DNA from: Gryllotalpicola ginsengisoli DSM 22003
GTDB lineage: Bacteria > Actinomycetota > Actinomycetes > Actinomycetales > Microbacteriaceae
Assembly: GCF_000419445.1 (NCBI RefSeq)
Contig: NZ_AULK01000006.1
Span: 92,666 to 156,665, forward strand
Reading direction: 5' to 3'
DNA length: 64,000 nucleotides
Positions 8,024 to 16,491 of the stretch are shown piece after piece; within the stretch, counting starts at the first letter, position 1; each line of letters opens with the position of its first letter. The notes below the pieces were generated by a model. It did no database searches and had not been told where the DNA came from. It saw only the letters and a list, made by a program, of their open reading frames with translations. The translations under genes were made by a program, and so were the position numbers.

Positions 8024-9007
8024 TTGGCTGAGTTCCTCGCGGTCGACGCCGGCGGCACCACGACCCGCGCCGTCGTGGTGGACGCGGCCGGCCGCTGCCT
8101 CGGCTTCGCGAAGAGCGGCAGCGGCAACCCGATCTCCGCCGGACCGCACACGGCCGCGGCCTCCGTGGCCGCCGCGACGGCGGAGGCGCTGACGGCGGCG
8201 CGGACCGATCCGGCCGGCATCCGTCACGTGGTGCTCGCCATGGCGGGGGCGAGCGGTCTCACCGACCGCGAGGTGTTCGCGCGGCCGCTGCGCGAGCTGG
8301 GCGTGGCGGCGGCCCCGGTCTTCCGCGCCGACCTGCTGGCGACGTTCTTCTCCGGCACCTGGCACGAGGCCGGCTACGCCCTCGTCGCGGGCACGGGCGC
8401 CGCGGCGATCCGCGTCGAGGGCGGCGACGCGGTGCGGGTCGCGGACGCCCTCGGGTGGCTGCTCGGCGACGACGGGTCGGGATTCTGGATCGGGCACCGG
8501 GTGGCGCGCGCCGTGTTCGCCGACCTCGACGGCCGCGGGCCGGCGACCGCGCTCACCCCCGGGCTGCTGGCGGCCCTCGGCGTCGAGGCCGGCGGCGGGA
8601 CCGTGCAGGGCCGGCGCGCGACGGTGCAACGGGCGATGGAGGCGGTCTACGCGATGCGCCCCGTCGAGCTCGCGCGCTTCGCGCGGCTCGCCTTCGAGGC
8701 GGCCGGCGACGCGGTCGCCGACGAGATCGTGGCCGAGGCGGCGGATGCGCTCGTGCGCACGCTCGACGCCGTGGCGGCGCCCGGGGTGACGGGTCCGATC
8801 GTGCTGGGCGGCGGCACCCTGGTCGGGCACCCCACGCTCGTCGACCGGATCGCCGCCGCCCGCGCGGGCGACGGCGGCGCGCCCGAGGTGCGCAGCGTCG
8901 CGGACGGCGTCGTCGGCGCCGCGGTGCTCGCGCTCCGGGAGGGCGGCGTCGCGGTCGACGCATCCGTCTTCGCCGCCCTCACGCGCTCGCTCGCAGCCCT
9001 GCGCTGA
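8024..9007 (+). CDS. BadF/BadG-type N-acetylglucosamine kinase
   Basis: A 327-residue ASKHA-fold kinase of the BadF/BadG/BcrA/BcrD ATPase family, probably an N-acetylglucosamine kinase. The phosphate-1 motif is FLAVDAGGTTTRAVVVD at the N-terminus; VAGTGAAAIRV near 125-135 and WLLGDDGSGFWIGHR near 147-161 are typical of GlcNAc kinases. The start is uncertain: no ATG exists near the conserved N-terminus, so TTG at 8024 (or 8015) is proposed; a GTG at 7982 would add 14 unlike residues. No clear ribosome-binding site is seen, which could mean a leaderless message. It faces the NgcEFG operon and would phosphorylate the imported sugar. Confidence 0.83.
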   Translation: MAEFLAVDAGGTTTRAVVVDAAGRCLGFAKSGSGNPISAGPHTAAASVAAATAEALTAARTDPAGIRHVVLAMAGASGLTDREVFARPLRELGVAAAPVFRADLLATFFSGTWHEAGYALVAGTGAAAIRVEGGDAVRVADALGWLLGDDGSGFWIGHRVARAVFADLDGRGPATALTPGLLAALGVEAGGGTVQGRRATVQRAMEAVYAMRPVELARFARLAFEAAGDAVADEIVAEAADALVRTLDAVAAPGVTGPIVLGGGTLVGHPTLVDRIAAARAGDGGAPEVRSVADGVVGAAVLALREGGVAVDASVFAALTRSLAALR

Positions 9008-9021
9008 CCTGCGGGCCCCTT

Positions 9022-9174
9022 GGTCTCCATTCACGCTTCGCGTGAGTCGACCAGCGGGTGCGGCGACACTTTCCCGCCGGTCGACTCAGCCGCGCAGCGG
9101 CCGAATGGAGACCGGTGGGGGCGGCAGCACGTGCCTGCCGGTCGACTCAGCCGCGCAGCGGCTGAATGGAGACC
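9022..9174. repeat. Three copies of the dispersed hairpin repeat
   Basis: Copies lie at 9022-9052 (inverted), 9079-9113 and 9140-9174 (direct), spaced by about 26 bp. On the direct strand their variable middles are ACGC-GAA-GCGT, AGCCGC-GCA-GCGGCC and AGCCGC-GCA-GCGGCT. The flanks GGTCGACTC and GAATGGAGACC are unchanged. The first is head-to-head with the others. The array fills the gap between two convergent genes. The spacers also resemble each other and the spacer at 952-976 (AGCGGG followed by GCGGC). Confidence 0.87.
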
Positions 9175-9182
9175 CGCCGCCC

Positions 9183-10040
9183 CTACAGCGCGGGCGCGAC
9201 CTCCGCGTCGAACGCCCGGGCGACCCGGTCGGCGACCTCGGGGTACGGCGTGTCCCACACCTGCTGGTTGAAGATCTCGACCTCGATGTCGCCGTCGTAG
9301 CCGGCATCCGTCACGAGCCGCGTGAGGTGCGCGAAGTCGACGTGCCCGTCGCCCGGGTAGCCGCGGGCGAGCAGGCTGTCGGCGGGCAGCGGCGTGATCC
9401 AGTCGCACACCTGGTAGGTGGCGATGCGGCCGGATGCCCCGGCGCGGGCCACCTCGGCGGCCACCTGCGGATCCCACCAGACGTGGAAGGTGTCGACCAC
9501 CACGCCCACCTCGGGCCCGCACTGCTCGGCGACGTCGAGCGCCTGGCCGAGCGTCGAGACGACCCCGCGGTCGGCCGCGTAGATCGGGTTCATCGGCTCG
9601 ATCGCGAGGGTGACGCCGGCCTCGGCGGCGAACGGCGCGAGCTCGGCCACGGCCTCCTGCGCCCGCAGCCGGGCGCCGACCAGGTCGCGCGAGCCCTGGG
9701 GCAGCCCGCCCGCGACGAGCACGAGCACCGGCCGCGACCCCGGCGCACCGGCGGCCGCGAGCGCCGCGGTCTCCTCCACGGCCCGGCGGTTGTCGTCGAG
9801 GGCGCGCTGCCGCTCCGGCCCGGGCTCGGCGGTGAAGAATCCGCCGCGGCACAGCGTCGACACGCGCAGCCCCGAGGCGGCGACCAGCTCGACGGCCCGG
9901 TCGAGCCCGACGTCGGCGACCGGCTCGCGCCACACGCCGATCGCCCCATACCCGGCGGCCGCGGTGACGTCGAGCGCCTCGGCGAGCGAGGCGTACTTGA
10001 TGGTCGCCTGGTTCAGCGACAGCCGCGGATGCGCGCTCAC
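9183..10040 (-). CDS. Sugar phosphate isomerase/epimerase-like TIM-barrel protein
   Basis: A 285-residue AP-endonuclease-2-type TIM barrel of the sugar phosphate isomerase/epimerase group (IolE/IolI/Hyi-like). Metal-site elements at strand ends are visible: LAIEPMNPIYAAD (Glu), VVVDTFHVWWDPQ (Asp and His) and IEVEIFN near the C-terminus. Such proteins isomerise or dehydrate keto-sugars or keto-inositols. It overlaps the DUF993 stop-start junction by 4 bp and ends a four-gene operon with a Gfo/Idh oxidoreductase and an MFS transporter, which suggests catabolism of an oxidised sugar or cyclitol. The substrate cannot be named. Confidence 0.82.
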   Translation of the reverse strand: MSAHPRLSLNQATIKYASLAEALDVTAAAGYGAIGVWREPVADVGLDRAVELVAASGLRVSTLCRGGFFTAEPGPERQRALDDNRRAVEETAALAAAGAPGSRPVLVLVAGGLPQGSRDLVGARLRAQEAVAELAPFAAEAGVTLAIEPMNPIYAADRGVVSTLGQALDVAEQCGPEVGVVVDTFHVWWDPQVAAEVARAGASGRIATYQVCDWITPLPADSLLARGYPGDGHVDFAHLTRLVTDAGYDGDIEVEIFNQQVWDTPYPEVADRVARAFDAEVAPAL

Positions 10041-11227
10041 AGCAGCACCGCCTGCTTCGCGCCGATGCCGTTCAGGGCCAGCATCGCGTTCCAGCGCTGC
10101 GCCGCGAGCTCCGGCCGCTCAAGCGCGCCGGCGTCGTTCGCGAGCCGCACGATCTCGCTCAGGTGCGGCAGGCTGCGCGCCGCGTGCAGCCCCCCGACGA
10201 GCGAGAACGCGGGCTGGTGCCCGTTCAGCCAGGACAGGAACGCCACCCCGGTCTTGTAGTAGAACGTGGGCGCGGCGAACACCTGCCGCGACAGCGCCTC
10301 GGTCGGCCCGAGCAGCCGCTGGTACGCCTCCCGGTCGCCCGCGTCGAGCGCCTGGATCGCGCCGGAGGCGAGCTGCGGGATCGTCGCGAAGGCACCGAGC
10401 AGCGCGTCGGAGTAGCTGCCCGGCGCATCCGTGCCGTCGCCCGCGATCAGGCGCACGTAGTTGTAGTCGTCGCCGGTGAACATGCGCGCCGTCTTCGGCA
10501 GCCGCGCCCGCACGGCGATCTCGGCGCCGGCGTCGAGCAGGCTCATCTTCACGCCCGCGACTTTGTCGGCGTGCACCTCGATGACGTCGATGAGCACGGA
10601 TGCCGCCTCCGCCGGCACCCCGGACCCGAAATAGCCGCGCAGCACCGGGTCGAACGCCTCGCCCAGCCAGTGCAGCACGACCGGCGTCTGCGCCTTCTCG
10701 AGCACCTGCCCGTAGACGCGCCGGTAGTCGTCGGCCGACTCGGCCGCCCGCGCCAGGTGGCGGGAGGCCATCAGCACGACGCCGGCGCCGTGGTCCTCCG
10801 CATAGGCGAGCTGCTCGACGTACGCGTCGACGACCTTCTCGAGCGGGATGACCTCGTCGTCGACGTGGTCGGTGTTGACCCCGACCACGAGCGCGCCGCC
10901 GGCGGCCTTCGCCTCGGCGGCGCTGCGGGCGATGAGCTCGCGGGTCGCGGCGGCGTCGAGGCCCATGTTGCGCTGGGCGGTGTCCATCGCGTCGGCGACG
11001 CCGAGTCCCCAGGACCAGACGTGGTGGCGGAAGGCGAGCGTCGCCTCCCAGTCGATGTCGGCCGGGGCACCCGGCACGTTCTCGCCCCACGCCTTCGGCA
11101 CGACGTGGGCCGCCGCGTAGGCGACGCGGCTGCGCAGCGGCGCGGCCGGCTTGGTCAGCTCGGGCCCCGGCTTCAGCGGCGCGGTGCTGACCGCGCCGTC
11201 GGCGCCGACCAGGATCAACTCGTTCAT
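10037..11227 (-). CDS. DUF993 protein (dihydrodipicolinate-synthase-like barrel)
   Basis: A 396-residue protein of the DUF993 family, often labelled dihydrodipicolinate synthase family. Recognisable segments are LGVADAMDTAQRNMGL (about 75-90), VGVNTDHVDDEVIPLEKVVDAY, VVLMASRHLARAA and TPVVLHWLGEAFDP. If it is a class I aldolase-like barrel, a Schiff-base lysine would be expected; GVKMSLLDAG offers a candidate lysine. The family has no settled function and recurs beside Gfo/Idh oxidoreductases and sugar isomerases. It overlaps both neighbours by four bases, so its expression is coupled to them. Confidence 0.85.
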   Translation of the reverse strand: MNELILVGADGAVSTAPLKPGPELTKPAAPLRSRVAYAAAHVVPKAWGENVPGAPADIDWEATLAFRHHVWSWGLGVADAMDTAQRNMGLDAAATRELIARSAAEAKAAGGALVVGVNTDHVDDEVIPLEKVVDAYVEQLAYAEDHGAGVVLMASRHLARAAESADDYRRVYGQVLEKAQTPVVLHWLGEAFDPVLRGYFGSGVPAEAASVLIDVIEVHADKVAGVKMSLLDAGAEIAVRARLPKTARMFTGDDYNYVRLIAGDGTDAPGSYSDALLGAFATIPQLASGAIQALDAGDREAYQRLLGPTEALSRQVFAAPTFYYKTGVAFLSWLNGHQPAFSLVGGLHAARSLPHLSEIVRLANDAGALERPELAAQRWNAMLALNGIGAKQAVLL

Positions 11228-12378
11228 ACGGTCACCTCCGGAAGTTCGATGCGGCGGCCCTCGCGCGCGCTCTCCAGGCCCTTCTCCGCCAGCAGCACGC
11301 CGCGCGCGCCCGACAGGAAGTCGTACTCGTTGGGGGCATCCTCGGCCACGTGCCGCAGGAACTCCTCCCACTGCACCTTGAATCCGTTCTCGAACACCTC
11401 GTTCTCGGGCACCTCGTGCCAGTCGGCGAGGTAGTCGTGCCCGTCGGGCACGTCCGGGTTCCAGGTGGGGCGGGGGGTGGCCGAGCGGTGCTGCACCTTG
11501 CAGCCGAACAGGCCGACCACCGCGCTGCCCTCGGTGCCGTCGACCTGCAGCTCGAGCAGCTCGTCGCGGTTCACCCGCACGTCCCAGCTGGAGTTGAACT
11601 CCGCCACGACGCCGCCTGCGAGTTCGAAGATGCCGTACGCCGCGTCATCCGCCGTCGCCTGATACGCCTGCCCGCGCTCGTCGTACCGGGTCGGGATGTG
11701 CGTGGCGGTGTGTGCGTACACCGACTCGACGCGACCGAACAGGTTCTCCAGCACGTAGTTCCAGTGCGGGAACATGTCGACCACGATGCCGCCGCCGTCT
11801 TCGGCCCGGTAGTTCCAGCTGGGCCGCTGCGCCGGAATCCCGTCGCCCTCGAACACCCAGTAGCCGAACTCGCCGCGCACCGACAGGATGCGGCCGAAGA
11901 AGCCCGCGTCGATCAGCCGGCGCAGCTTGCGCAGCCCCGGCAGGTAGAGCTTGTCGTGCACCACCCCGTTCTTGACGCCCGCCTCGGCGGCGGCGCGGGC
12001 CAGCTGCAGGGCGTCCTCGAAGGTCTCGGCCGTGGGCTTCTCGGTGTAGATCGCTTTGCCGGCGGCGATGGCCTTGGTGATCGCGGGCACCCGGGCCTTG
12101 GTCACCAGGAAGTCGGCGTACACCTCGAAACTCTCGTCGGCCAGCGCCTCGTCGAGGTTCGTGGTGTAGTCGGCGATGTCGTGCCGCTGCGCGATCTCGC
12201 GCAGCTTCTCGGCGCTGCGGCCGACGAGCATGGGCCGCACCTGCACCCGGCGCCCGTCGGAGAGCTCGACGCCGCCCTGGTCGCGGATCGCGAGGATCGA
12301 CCGCACCAGGTGCTGCCGGTAGCCCATGCGCCCGGAGGCGCCGTTCATGATGATCCCGATCGTCGACTCAGCCGACAT
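11224..12378 (-). CDS. Gfo/Idh/MocA-family oxidoreductase
   Basis: A 384-residue NAD(P)-dependent oxidoreductase. The N-terminal Rossmann fold is seen as GIIMNGASGRMGYRQH, which differs from the usual GxGxxG spacing (GASGRMG). The TEKPTAE motif near residues 117-123 carries the conserved EKP lysine, and the C-terminal half is the usual sheet domain with LYLPGLRKLRRLIDAGFFGRI. Such enzymes oxidise sugar or cyclitol hydroxyls. It is translationally coupled to DUF993 downstream and its start overlaps the MFS gene end by 11 bp, making it the second gene of a four-gene operon. Substrate unknown. Confidence 0.85.
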   Translation of the reverse strand: MSAESTIGIIMNGASGRMGYRQHLVRSILAIRDQGGVELSDGRRVQVRPMLVGRSAEKLREIAQRHDIADYTTNLDEALADESFEVYADFLVTKARVPAITKAIAAGKAIYTEKPTAETFEDALQLARAAAEAGVKNGVVHDKLYLPGLRKLRRLIDAGFFGRILSVRGEFGYWVFEGDGIPAQRPSWNYRAEDGGGIVVDMFPHWNYVLENLFGRVESVYAHTATHIPTRYDERGQAYQATADDAAYGIFELAGGVVAEFNSSWDVRVNRDELLELQVDGTEGSAVVGLFGCKVQHRSATPRPTWNPDVPDGHDYLADWHEVPENEVFENGFKVQWEEFLRHVAEDAPNEYDFLSGARGVLLAEKGLESAREGRRIELPEVTV

Positions 12379-13648
12379 CCCGTACCTCCTGCAGTTTCTC
12401 TTCCGATGTGAAGTCGATGGCCTTGGCCTGCGTGCCGAACGCGGTCAGCACGATCACGGCGATGGCGGCGCCGGCGACCGTGATCGCCATCGCCCACGGG
12501 TAGCCGAGGTGCGGGGCGAGGGACTGCTGGATCGGCAGGTTGAACGCGGCGATGACGTTGCCGAGCTGGTAGGTGACCCCCGGGTAGAAGCCGCGGATCG
12601 CGTTCGGCGACAGCTCGTTGAGGTGCGCCGGGATGGCGCCCCACGCGCCCTGGGTGGTGAGCTGGATGAGCGCGGCGCCGAGGCACAGCCAGGCCGCGGC
12701 CTGTGAGAACGCGAACAGCGGGATGAGCGGCAGCGTCAGCGCGGCGCCGAGGATGATGGTCGCCTTGCGGCCCCAGCGGTCGGAGAGGGAGCCCAGCAGG
12801 ATGCATCCGATGATCGCGCCCACGTTGTAGATGACGGCGATCCAGGTGGCCGTCGCGGGTGCCAGGCCCGCGCCCCCGTCGTCCGTCGCCTTGAGGAAGG
12901 TGGGGTAGATGTCCTGGGTGCCATGGCTCATCCAGTTGAACGCCGCCATCAGGAACACGAGGTAGATGAAGCGGCGCAGGATCTTGCCGTTGAAGAACAC
13001 GGCGCGGATCGAGGTCTGCGTGATCTTCAGCGTGGACTGCGTCGTCTCCCACACCTCCGACTCGCGCACCCGGGCGCGCAGGATGAGCGTGATCAGCGCG
13101 GGCAGGATGCTGAGCGCGAACAGCCACCGCCAGTTCAGCCCCAGCGCGGACACGACGACGAGGAAGGCGACGGAGGCGAGCAGGTACCCGGCCGAGTAGC
13201 CCGCCTGCAGGATGCCGCTGTAGAAGCCGCGCCGGTGCCGGGGCACCTTCTCCATGGTCAGCGCCGCGCCGAGGCCCCACTCGCCGCCCATGCCGATGCC
13301 GTAGAGCAGGCGGAGGATGAACAGCACCGTGAAGTTCGGCGCGAAGGCGCACAGGAAGCCGACGATCGAGTAGAAGCACACGTCGACCATCAGCGGCACG
13401 CGGCGGCCGACCTTGTCGGCCCACAGCCCGAACAGGTAGGCGCCGACGGGCCGCATCAGCAGCGTGATCGTGGTGAGGAACGCCATGCGCTCGATGGGCA
13501 CTCCGAAGTCGGTGCCGATGTCGGCGTAGACCAGCACGATCAGGAAGTAGTCGAAGGCGTCCATCATCCAGCCGAGCAGCGAGGCGATGAACGCGTTGCG
13601 CTGATCGGGGTTGAGTCGTGCGGCCTGTGCGGGGGCGGCGGCGGTCAT
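12368..13648 (-). CDS. MFS sugar/acid symporter
   Basis: A 426-residue major facilitator with about 12 membrane segments. The loop 2-3 signature is seen in GLWADKVGRRVPL (about 75-87) and a second copy SLSDRWGRKATI after the sixth helix pair. It fits the sialate/lactate-type (SHS/NanT-like) group: early LLGWMMDAFDYFLIVL and GIGMGGEWGLGAAL. The ATG at 13648 has GAGAGGA upstream; a longer reading from 13705 lacks support. It is the first gene of the operon with the oxidoreductase, DUF993 protein and isomerase, so it probably imports their substrate. A palindromic operator lies upstream at 13754-13773. Confidence 0.86.
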   Translation of the reverse strand: MTAAAPAQAARLNPDQRNAFIASLLGWMMDAFDYFLIVLVYADIGTDFGVPIERMAFLTTITLLMRPVGAYLFGLWADKVGRRVPLMVDVCFYSIVGFLCAFAPNFTVLFILRLLYGIGMGGEWGLGAALTMEKVPRHRRGFYSGILQAGYSAGYLLASVAFLVVVSALGLNWRWLFALSILPALITLILRARVRESEVWETTQSTLKITQTSIRAVFFNGKILRRFIYLVFLMAAFNWMSHGTQDIYPTFLKATDDGGAGLAPATATWIAVIYNVGAIIGCILLGSLSDRWGRKATIILGAALTLPLIPLFAFSQAAAWLCLGAALIQLTTQGAWGAIPAHLNELSPNAIRGFYPGVTYQLGNVIAAFNLPIQQSLAPHLGYPWAMAITVAGAAIAVIVLTAFGTQAKAIDFTSEEKLQEVRDVG

Positions 13649-13753
13649 GGCGGTCCTCTCATCGACGTTGATGGGTGTACGGATGCCCGCAGCCGGCGGG
13701 CACACGCTGATGCCAGGGTCGCCCTCCCGGTCTCTCGGCTTTTCGGCCGCGCG

Positions 13754-13773
13754 GTGGGAAAGCGTTTACCCAC
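13754..13773. promoter_or_regulatory. LacI-type operator palindrome
   Basis: The 20-bp sequence GTGGGAAAGCGTTTACCCAC is almost perfectly palindromic around a central CG (arms GTGGG and CCCAC), the form bound by LacI-family repressors. It lies in the 171-bp gap between the MFS operon and the divergent ThuA-like gene, so it could control both. No LacI gene is adjacent; the controlling protein is not identified. The rest of the gap shows no gene. Confidence 0.65.
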
Positions 13774-13819
13774 ACGGTAGCGTAGTCACGGATCGGGCTT
13801 TTGCGCGAGAGGAGCGGCG

Positions 13820-14476
13820 ATGGCGACGCATGCGGTGGTGGTCAGCGGCGCGGGCAGGTACGCCGACCCGTGGCATCCCTTCGCCGAGACGTCGGCGCAG
13901 CTCGCGGAGATCCTCGCCGAGGCGGGGTTCGACGCCGAGGTGGACGAGGCGGTGGACGAGCGCCTGGCCGACCCGTCGGGCGCCGAGCTGCTCGTGCTCA
14001 ACATCGGCAACCCCAAGGATCCGCACCAGGCCGATGCGGCCGTGCGCGCCGGGCTGCGCGCGCACCTGGAGTCGGGGCGGCCGCTGCTGGCGGTGCACGT
14101 GTCGTCGACGAGCCTGCCCGGGGTGCCGGAGTGGGAGCGGATGCTCGGCGGCATCTGGGTGCGCGGCACCACGTACCACCCGCCGTACGGGCCGAGCGAG
14201 GTGGAGATCGTCGACCGCGAGCATCCGATCACCCGCCCGATCGCGGACTTCGTGCTGCCCGACGAGCGGTACACGGAGCTGCGGGTCGACCCCGGGGTGC
14301 GGGTGCTGGCGCAGCACACGCTCGACGGGGTCGCGCATCCGCTGGTGTGGGAGCACCGCTACGGACCGGCGCGGGTGCTGTACGACGCCCTCGGCCACGA
14401 CGCGGCCTCGTTCCGCAGCCCCGAGCACCGGCTGCTGCTGCGCCGGGCGGCGCTCTGGCTGGTCGACTCCCTCTAG
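13820..14476 (+). CDS. ThuA-like (class I amidotransferase fold) protein
   Basis: A 218-residue protein of the ThuA/trehalose-utilisation family, which has a glutamine-amidotransferase-like fold and often accompanies Gfo/Idh oxidoreductases acting on 3-keto-disaccharides. Visible marks are the N-terminal VVVSGAGRYADPWHPF, LLAVHVSSTSLPG near 90-102, GIWVRGTTYHPPYGP and VLYDALGHDAASF near the C-terminus. GGAG stands 6 bp before the ATG. It is a single-gene unit divergent from the MFS operon and convergent with the DUF2264 gene. Biochemical activity of the family is poorly defined. Confidence 0.83.
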   Translation: MATHAVVVSGAGRYADPWHPFAETSAQLAEILAEAGFDAEVDEAVDERLADPSGAELLVLNIGNPKDPHQADAAVRAGLRAHLESGRPLLAVHVSSTSLPGVPEWERMLGGIWVRGTTYHPPYGPSEVEIVDREHPITRPIADFVLPDERYTELRVDPGVRVLAQHTLDGVAHPLVWEHRYGPARVLYDALGHDAASFRSPEHRLLLRRAALWLVDSL

Positions 14477-14499
14477 CCGGGCTCAGCCCGTCGCTTCCT

Positions 14500-14562
14500 C
14501 GCCGAGCGTCGCGAAATCACCCTTCAAGCCGAGCTTCACGGCACATTTCGCACCGCTCGGCG
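14500..14562. repeat. Intergenic inverted repeat between convergent genes
   Basis: CGCCGAGCG (14500-14508) pairs perfectly with CGCTCGGCG (14554-14562), and CGAAAT (around 14512-14517) with ATTTCG (14544-14549). The loop of about 26 bases contains a further GCCGAGC. It lies between the convergent ThuA-like and DUF2264 genes and could be a bidirectional terminator, although there is no T-run. It is different from the dispersed GGTCGACTC repeat. Confidence 0.6.
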
Positions 14563-14586
14563 AAGTCGGGCGGGCTCGGGCGGGGC

Positions 14587-16491
14587 TCACGCCGGCACGA
14601 CGAGCTCGGACTGCGCGCCGTCGCCCCAGCCGATCGCGACCGTCGACCCGGTGACGACGGTCGTCGGCGCGGTCTCGGGCGCGCGCCCCAGGCCGACGGC
14701 CACGACGAGCAGCCCGCCCGTGCCTGCGCCCCCGATCGGAACGGTCAGCTGCGGAACCTCCACGACGTCGACGAGCGGCGACTGCCCGGCCACGCGCACC
14801 CGCTCGACGGCGGCGTCGCCACAGCCTGCGAGCGGGACCAGCTCGCTCCAGAGGCCGTCGGCCCAGGCATCCGCGCCCACCGGCCAACCCGAGACGCGGA
14901 ACGCGACCGCGCCCTCGCTCGGCCCGTCGAGTCGCAGCGCGCGCACCTCCCACGCTCCCCGCACGGCCGAGGCGACCGTCAGCGTCGGCCCCCAGGTCAC
15001 CTCGCCCGAGTAGCCGCTGCCGTGGTCGCGCTGCGTGCGGTCGATGTCCACCCAGTGCGCGTGCGCGCGGGAGGCGGCGGTGGCGGCGACCTCGCCGTCG
15101 GCCACTCCTAGCGGCTCGAAGCCGGCGCGGGAGGCGACCCGCCCCGCGGCGTCGAGCACGGTGGCCAGCTGGTCGGTCTGCGCCTCGAGCGCGGCATCCG
15201 TCACCAGGGTCATCGTCGCGCTGGAGTACCCGAGCCGCGCGTAGAGCGGCGAATCCGCGTCGGCCGAGCCCGGCACCTCGTGGTCGGTGCCGTGGTTGAC
15301 GATGCGCACGATGCCGTCGGCCGCGGTGCCGGAGACGGCCCAGCCCGGCGCCACGACGGCCCGGCGCTCGTCGCTGAGCTCGACCGGAAGCGGCTGCTCA
15401 ACGGCCGTCCACACCGGGTGCGTGGCGGGCAGCACCAGCCCGTAGAACCCCTTCGACGCCCAGTACGGAGACGCCGGCCCCGAGTAGGTCTGCGCCAGCT
15501 GCGGCCACTCGCGGGTGAGACCCATCGTGAGCAGGCCGGACTCGGAGACGGCGCCATGGTCGAGGAACGCCTGCAGCATGCCGCTGGCCGCCCGCCGCAC
15601 GAGCCCCGGATCGAGCCGGGTCGCGTCGTGGGCGGCCCCGGCCCACAGCGGCGCCGCGGCGGCGAAGCGGTAGATCAGGCTGCGGCCCTGCAGCACGGGC
15701 ATGCCGTCGCCGCCGATGAGCCGCACGTAGTCGTCGAGGTAGTCGGCCAGCCGCGCCCGCCACAGCGGCAGCCGCGCGCCCGGGTCGAAGGGCGCCGCCC
15801 CCGGCTGGGCGGCCCAGACGAACGGGTAGAACTGCATCGCCCATCCGCTGTAGTAGTCGAAGGCGCGCATCTCGTCGCTGTCGGAGTACCAGCCACCCTC
15901 CCGCGCGCACGCCTCGTGGAAGTCGAGCGCGGCGGTGATGTCGGATGCCTCGATGCGCCCGCCCTCCGCGGCGACGAAGGTCTCGACCACGGCGCGGAAC
16001 CACACCCAGTTGTTGCGGGGGTACCAGCCGCCCACCGCCGTCTCGAACCAGGCGACGACGTTGCGCTGCTCGTCGGGGGCGAGCGTGTCCCACAGCCACG
16101 GCCGGGTGAGCTCGAGCACGAGCGCGAGCGAGGCCGCCTCGACCTTCGCCTGCCCGAGCTCGCCCGGGGTGGGCCAGCGCTCCGGCGACTGCGGGTCGGT
16201 GCCGGCGATGAGGCCGGCGCGGTACCAGTCGAGGAATCCGTGCGGGTCCGCCCCCTGCTCCCCCGCGATGCGGAAGCCCACGAGCAGCAGCGACCGGGCG
16301 AAGCCCTCGAGCTCGTCGCTGTCGTGGCCGCTCGAACTCGTGCGGCCGGGCAGCCGCACCCGCGCGCGCCCCGGCGAGAAGAACGGCCGCAGCGCCAGCA
16401 GCAGCTGGTCGGCGACGGCCGCCCAGTGCGCGCGGGTGAAGCCCGTGCGCGGCGAGAGCGAGTAGTCGAGGGAGGGCAGGGTGAGACTCAT
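14587..16491 (-). CDS. DUF2264 protein (predicted glycan-active, cytoplasmic)
   Basis: A 634-residue protein of the DUF2264 family. The N-terminal two thirds look like an alpha/alpha toroid, with GRTSSSGHDSDELEGFARSL and a tryptophan-rich stretch GGWYPRNNWVWFRAVVETF near residue 155; GGWYSDSDEMRAFDYYSGWAMQFYPFVW follows near 200. The C-terminal third is beta-rich. There is no signal peptide, so it acts inside the cell. DUF2264 proteins are found in uronate and rhamnogalacturonan-type degradation clusters and resemble polysaccharide lyase or unsaturated glucuronyl hydrolase folds; no activity is settled. It overlaps the regulator gene by four bases and is the last gene of a three-gene operon. 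Confidence 0.82.
   Translation of the reverse strand: MSLTLPSLDYSLSPRTGFTRAHWAAVADQLLLALRPFFSPGRARVRLPGRTSSSGHDSDELEGFARSLLLVGFRIAGEQGADPHGFLDWYRAGLIAGTDPQSPERWPTPGELGQAKVEAASLALVLELTRPWLWDTLAPDEQRNVVAWFETAVGGWYPRNNWVWFRAVVETFVAAEGGRIEASDITAALDFHEACAREGGWYSDSDEMRAFDYYSGWAMQFYPFVWAAQPGAAPFDPGARLPLWRARLADYLDDYVRLIGGDGMPVLQGRSLIYRFAAAAPLWAGAAHDATRLDPGLVRRAASGMLQAFLDHGAVSESGLLTMGLTREWPQLAQTYSGPASPYWASKGFYGLVLPATHPVWTAVEQPLPVELSDERRAVVAPGWAVSGTAADGIVRIVNHGTDHEVPGSADADSPLYARLGYSSATMTLVTDAALEAQTDQLATVLDAAGRVASRAGFEPLGVADGEVAATAASRAHAHWVDIDRTQRDHGSGYSGEVTWGPTLTVASAVRGAWEVRALRLDGPSEGAVAFRVSGWPVGADAWADGLWSELVPLAGCGDAAVERVRVAGQSPLVDVVEVPQLTVPIGGAGTGGLLVVAVGLGRAPETAPTTVVTGSTVAIGWGDGAQSELVVPA

Noticed and set aside
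14461..14469. Additional repeat copy at the end of the ThuA-like gene (GGTCGACTC)
   Set aside because: Only the nine-base left flank is present; the hairpin and GAATGGAGACC are missing, and the bases fit the coding sequence.
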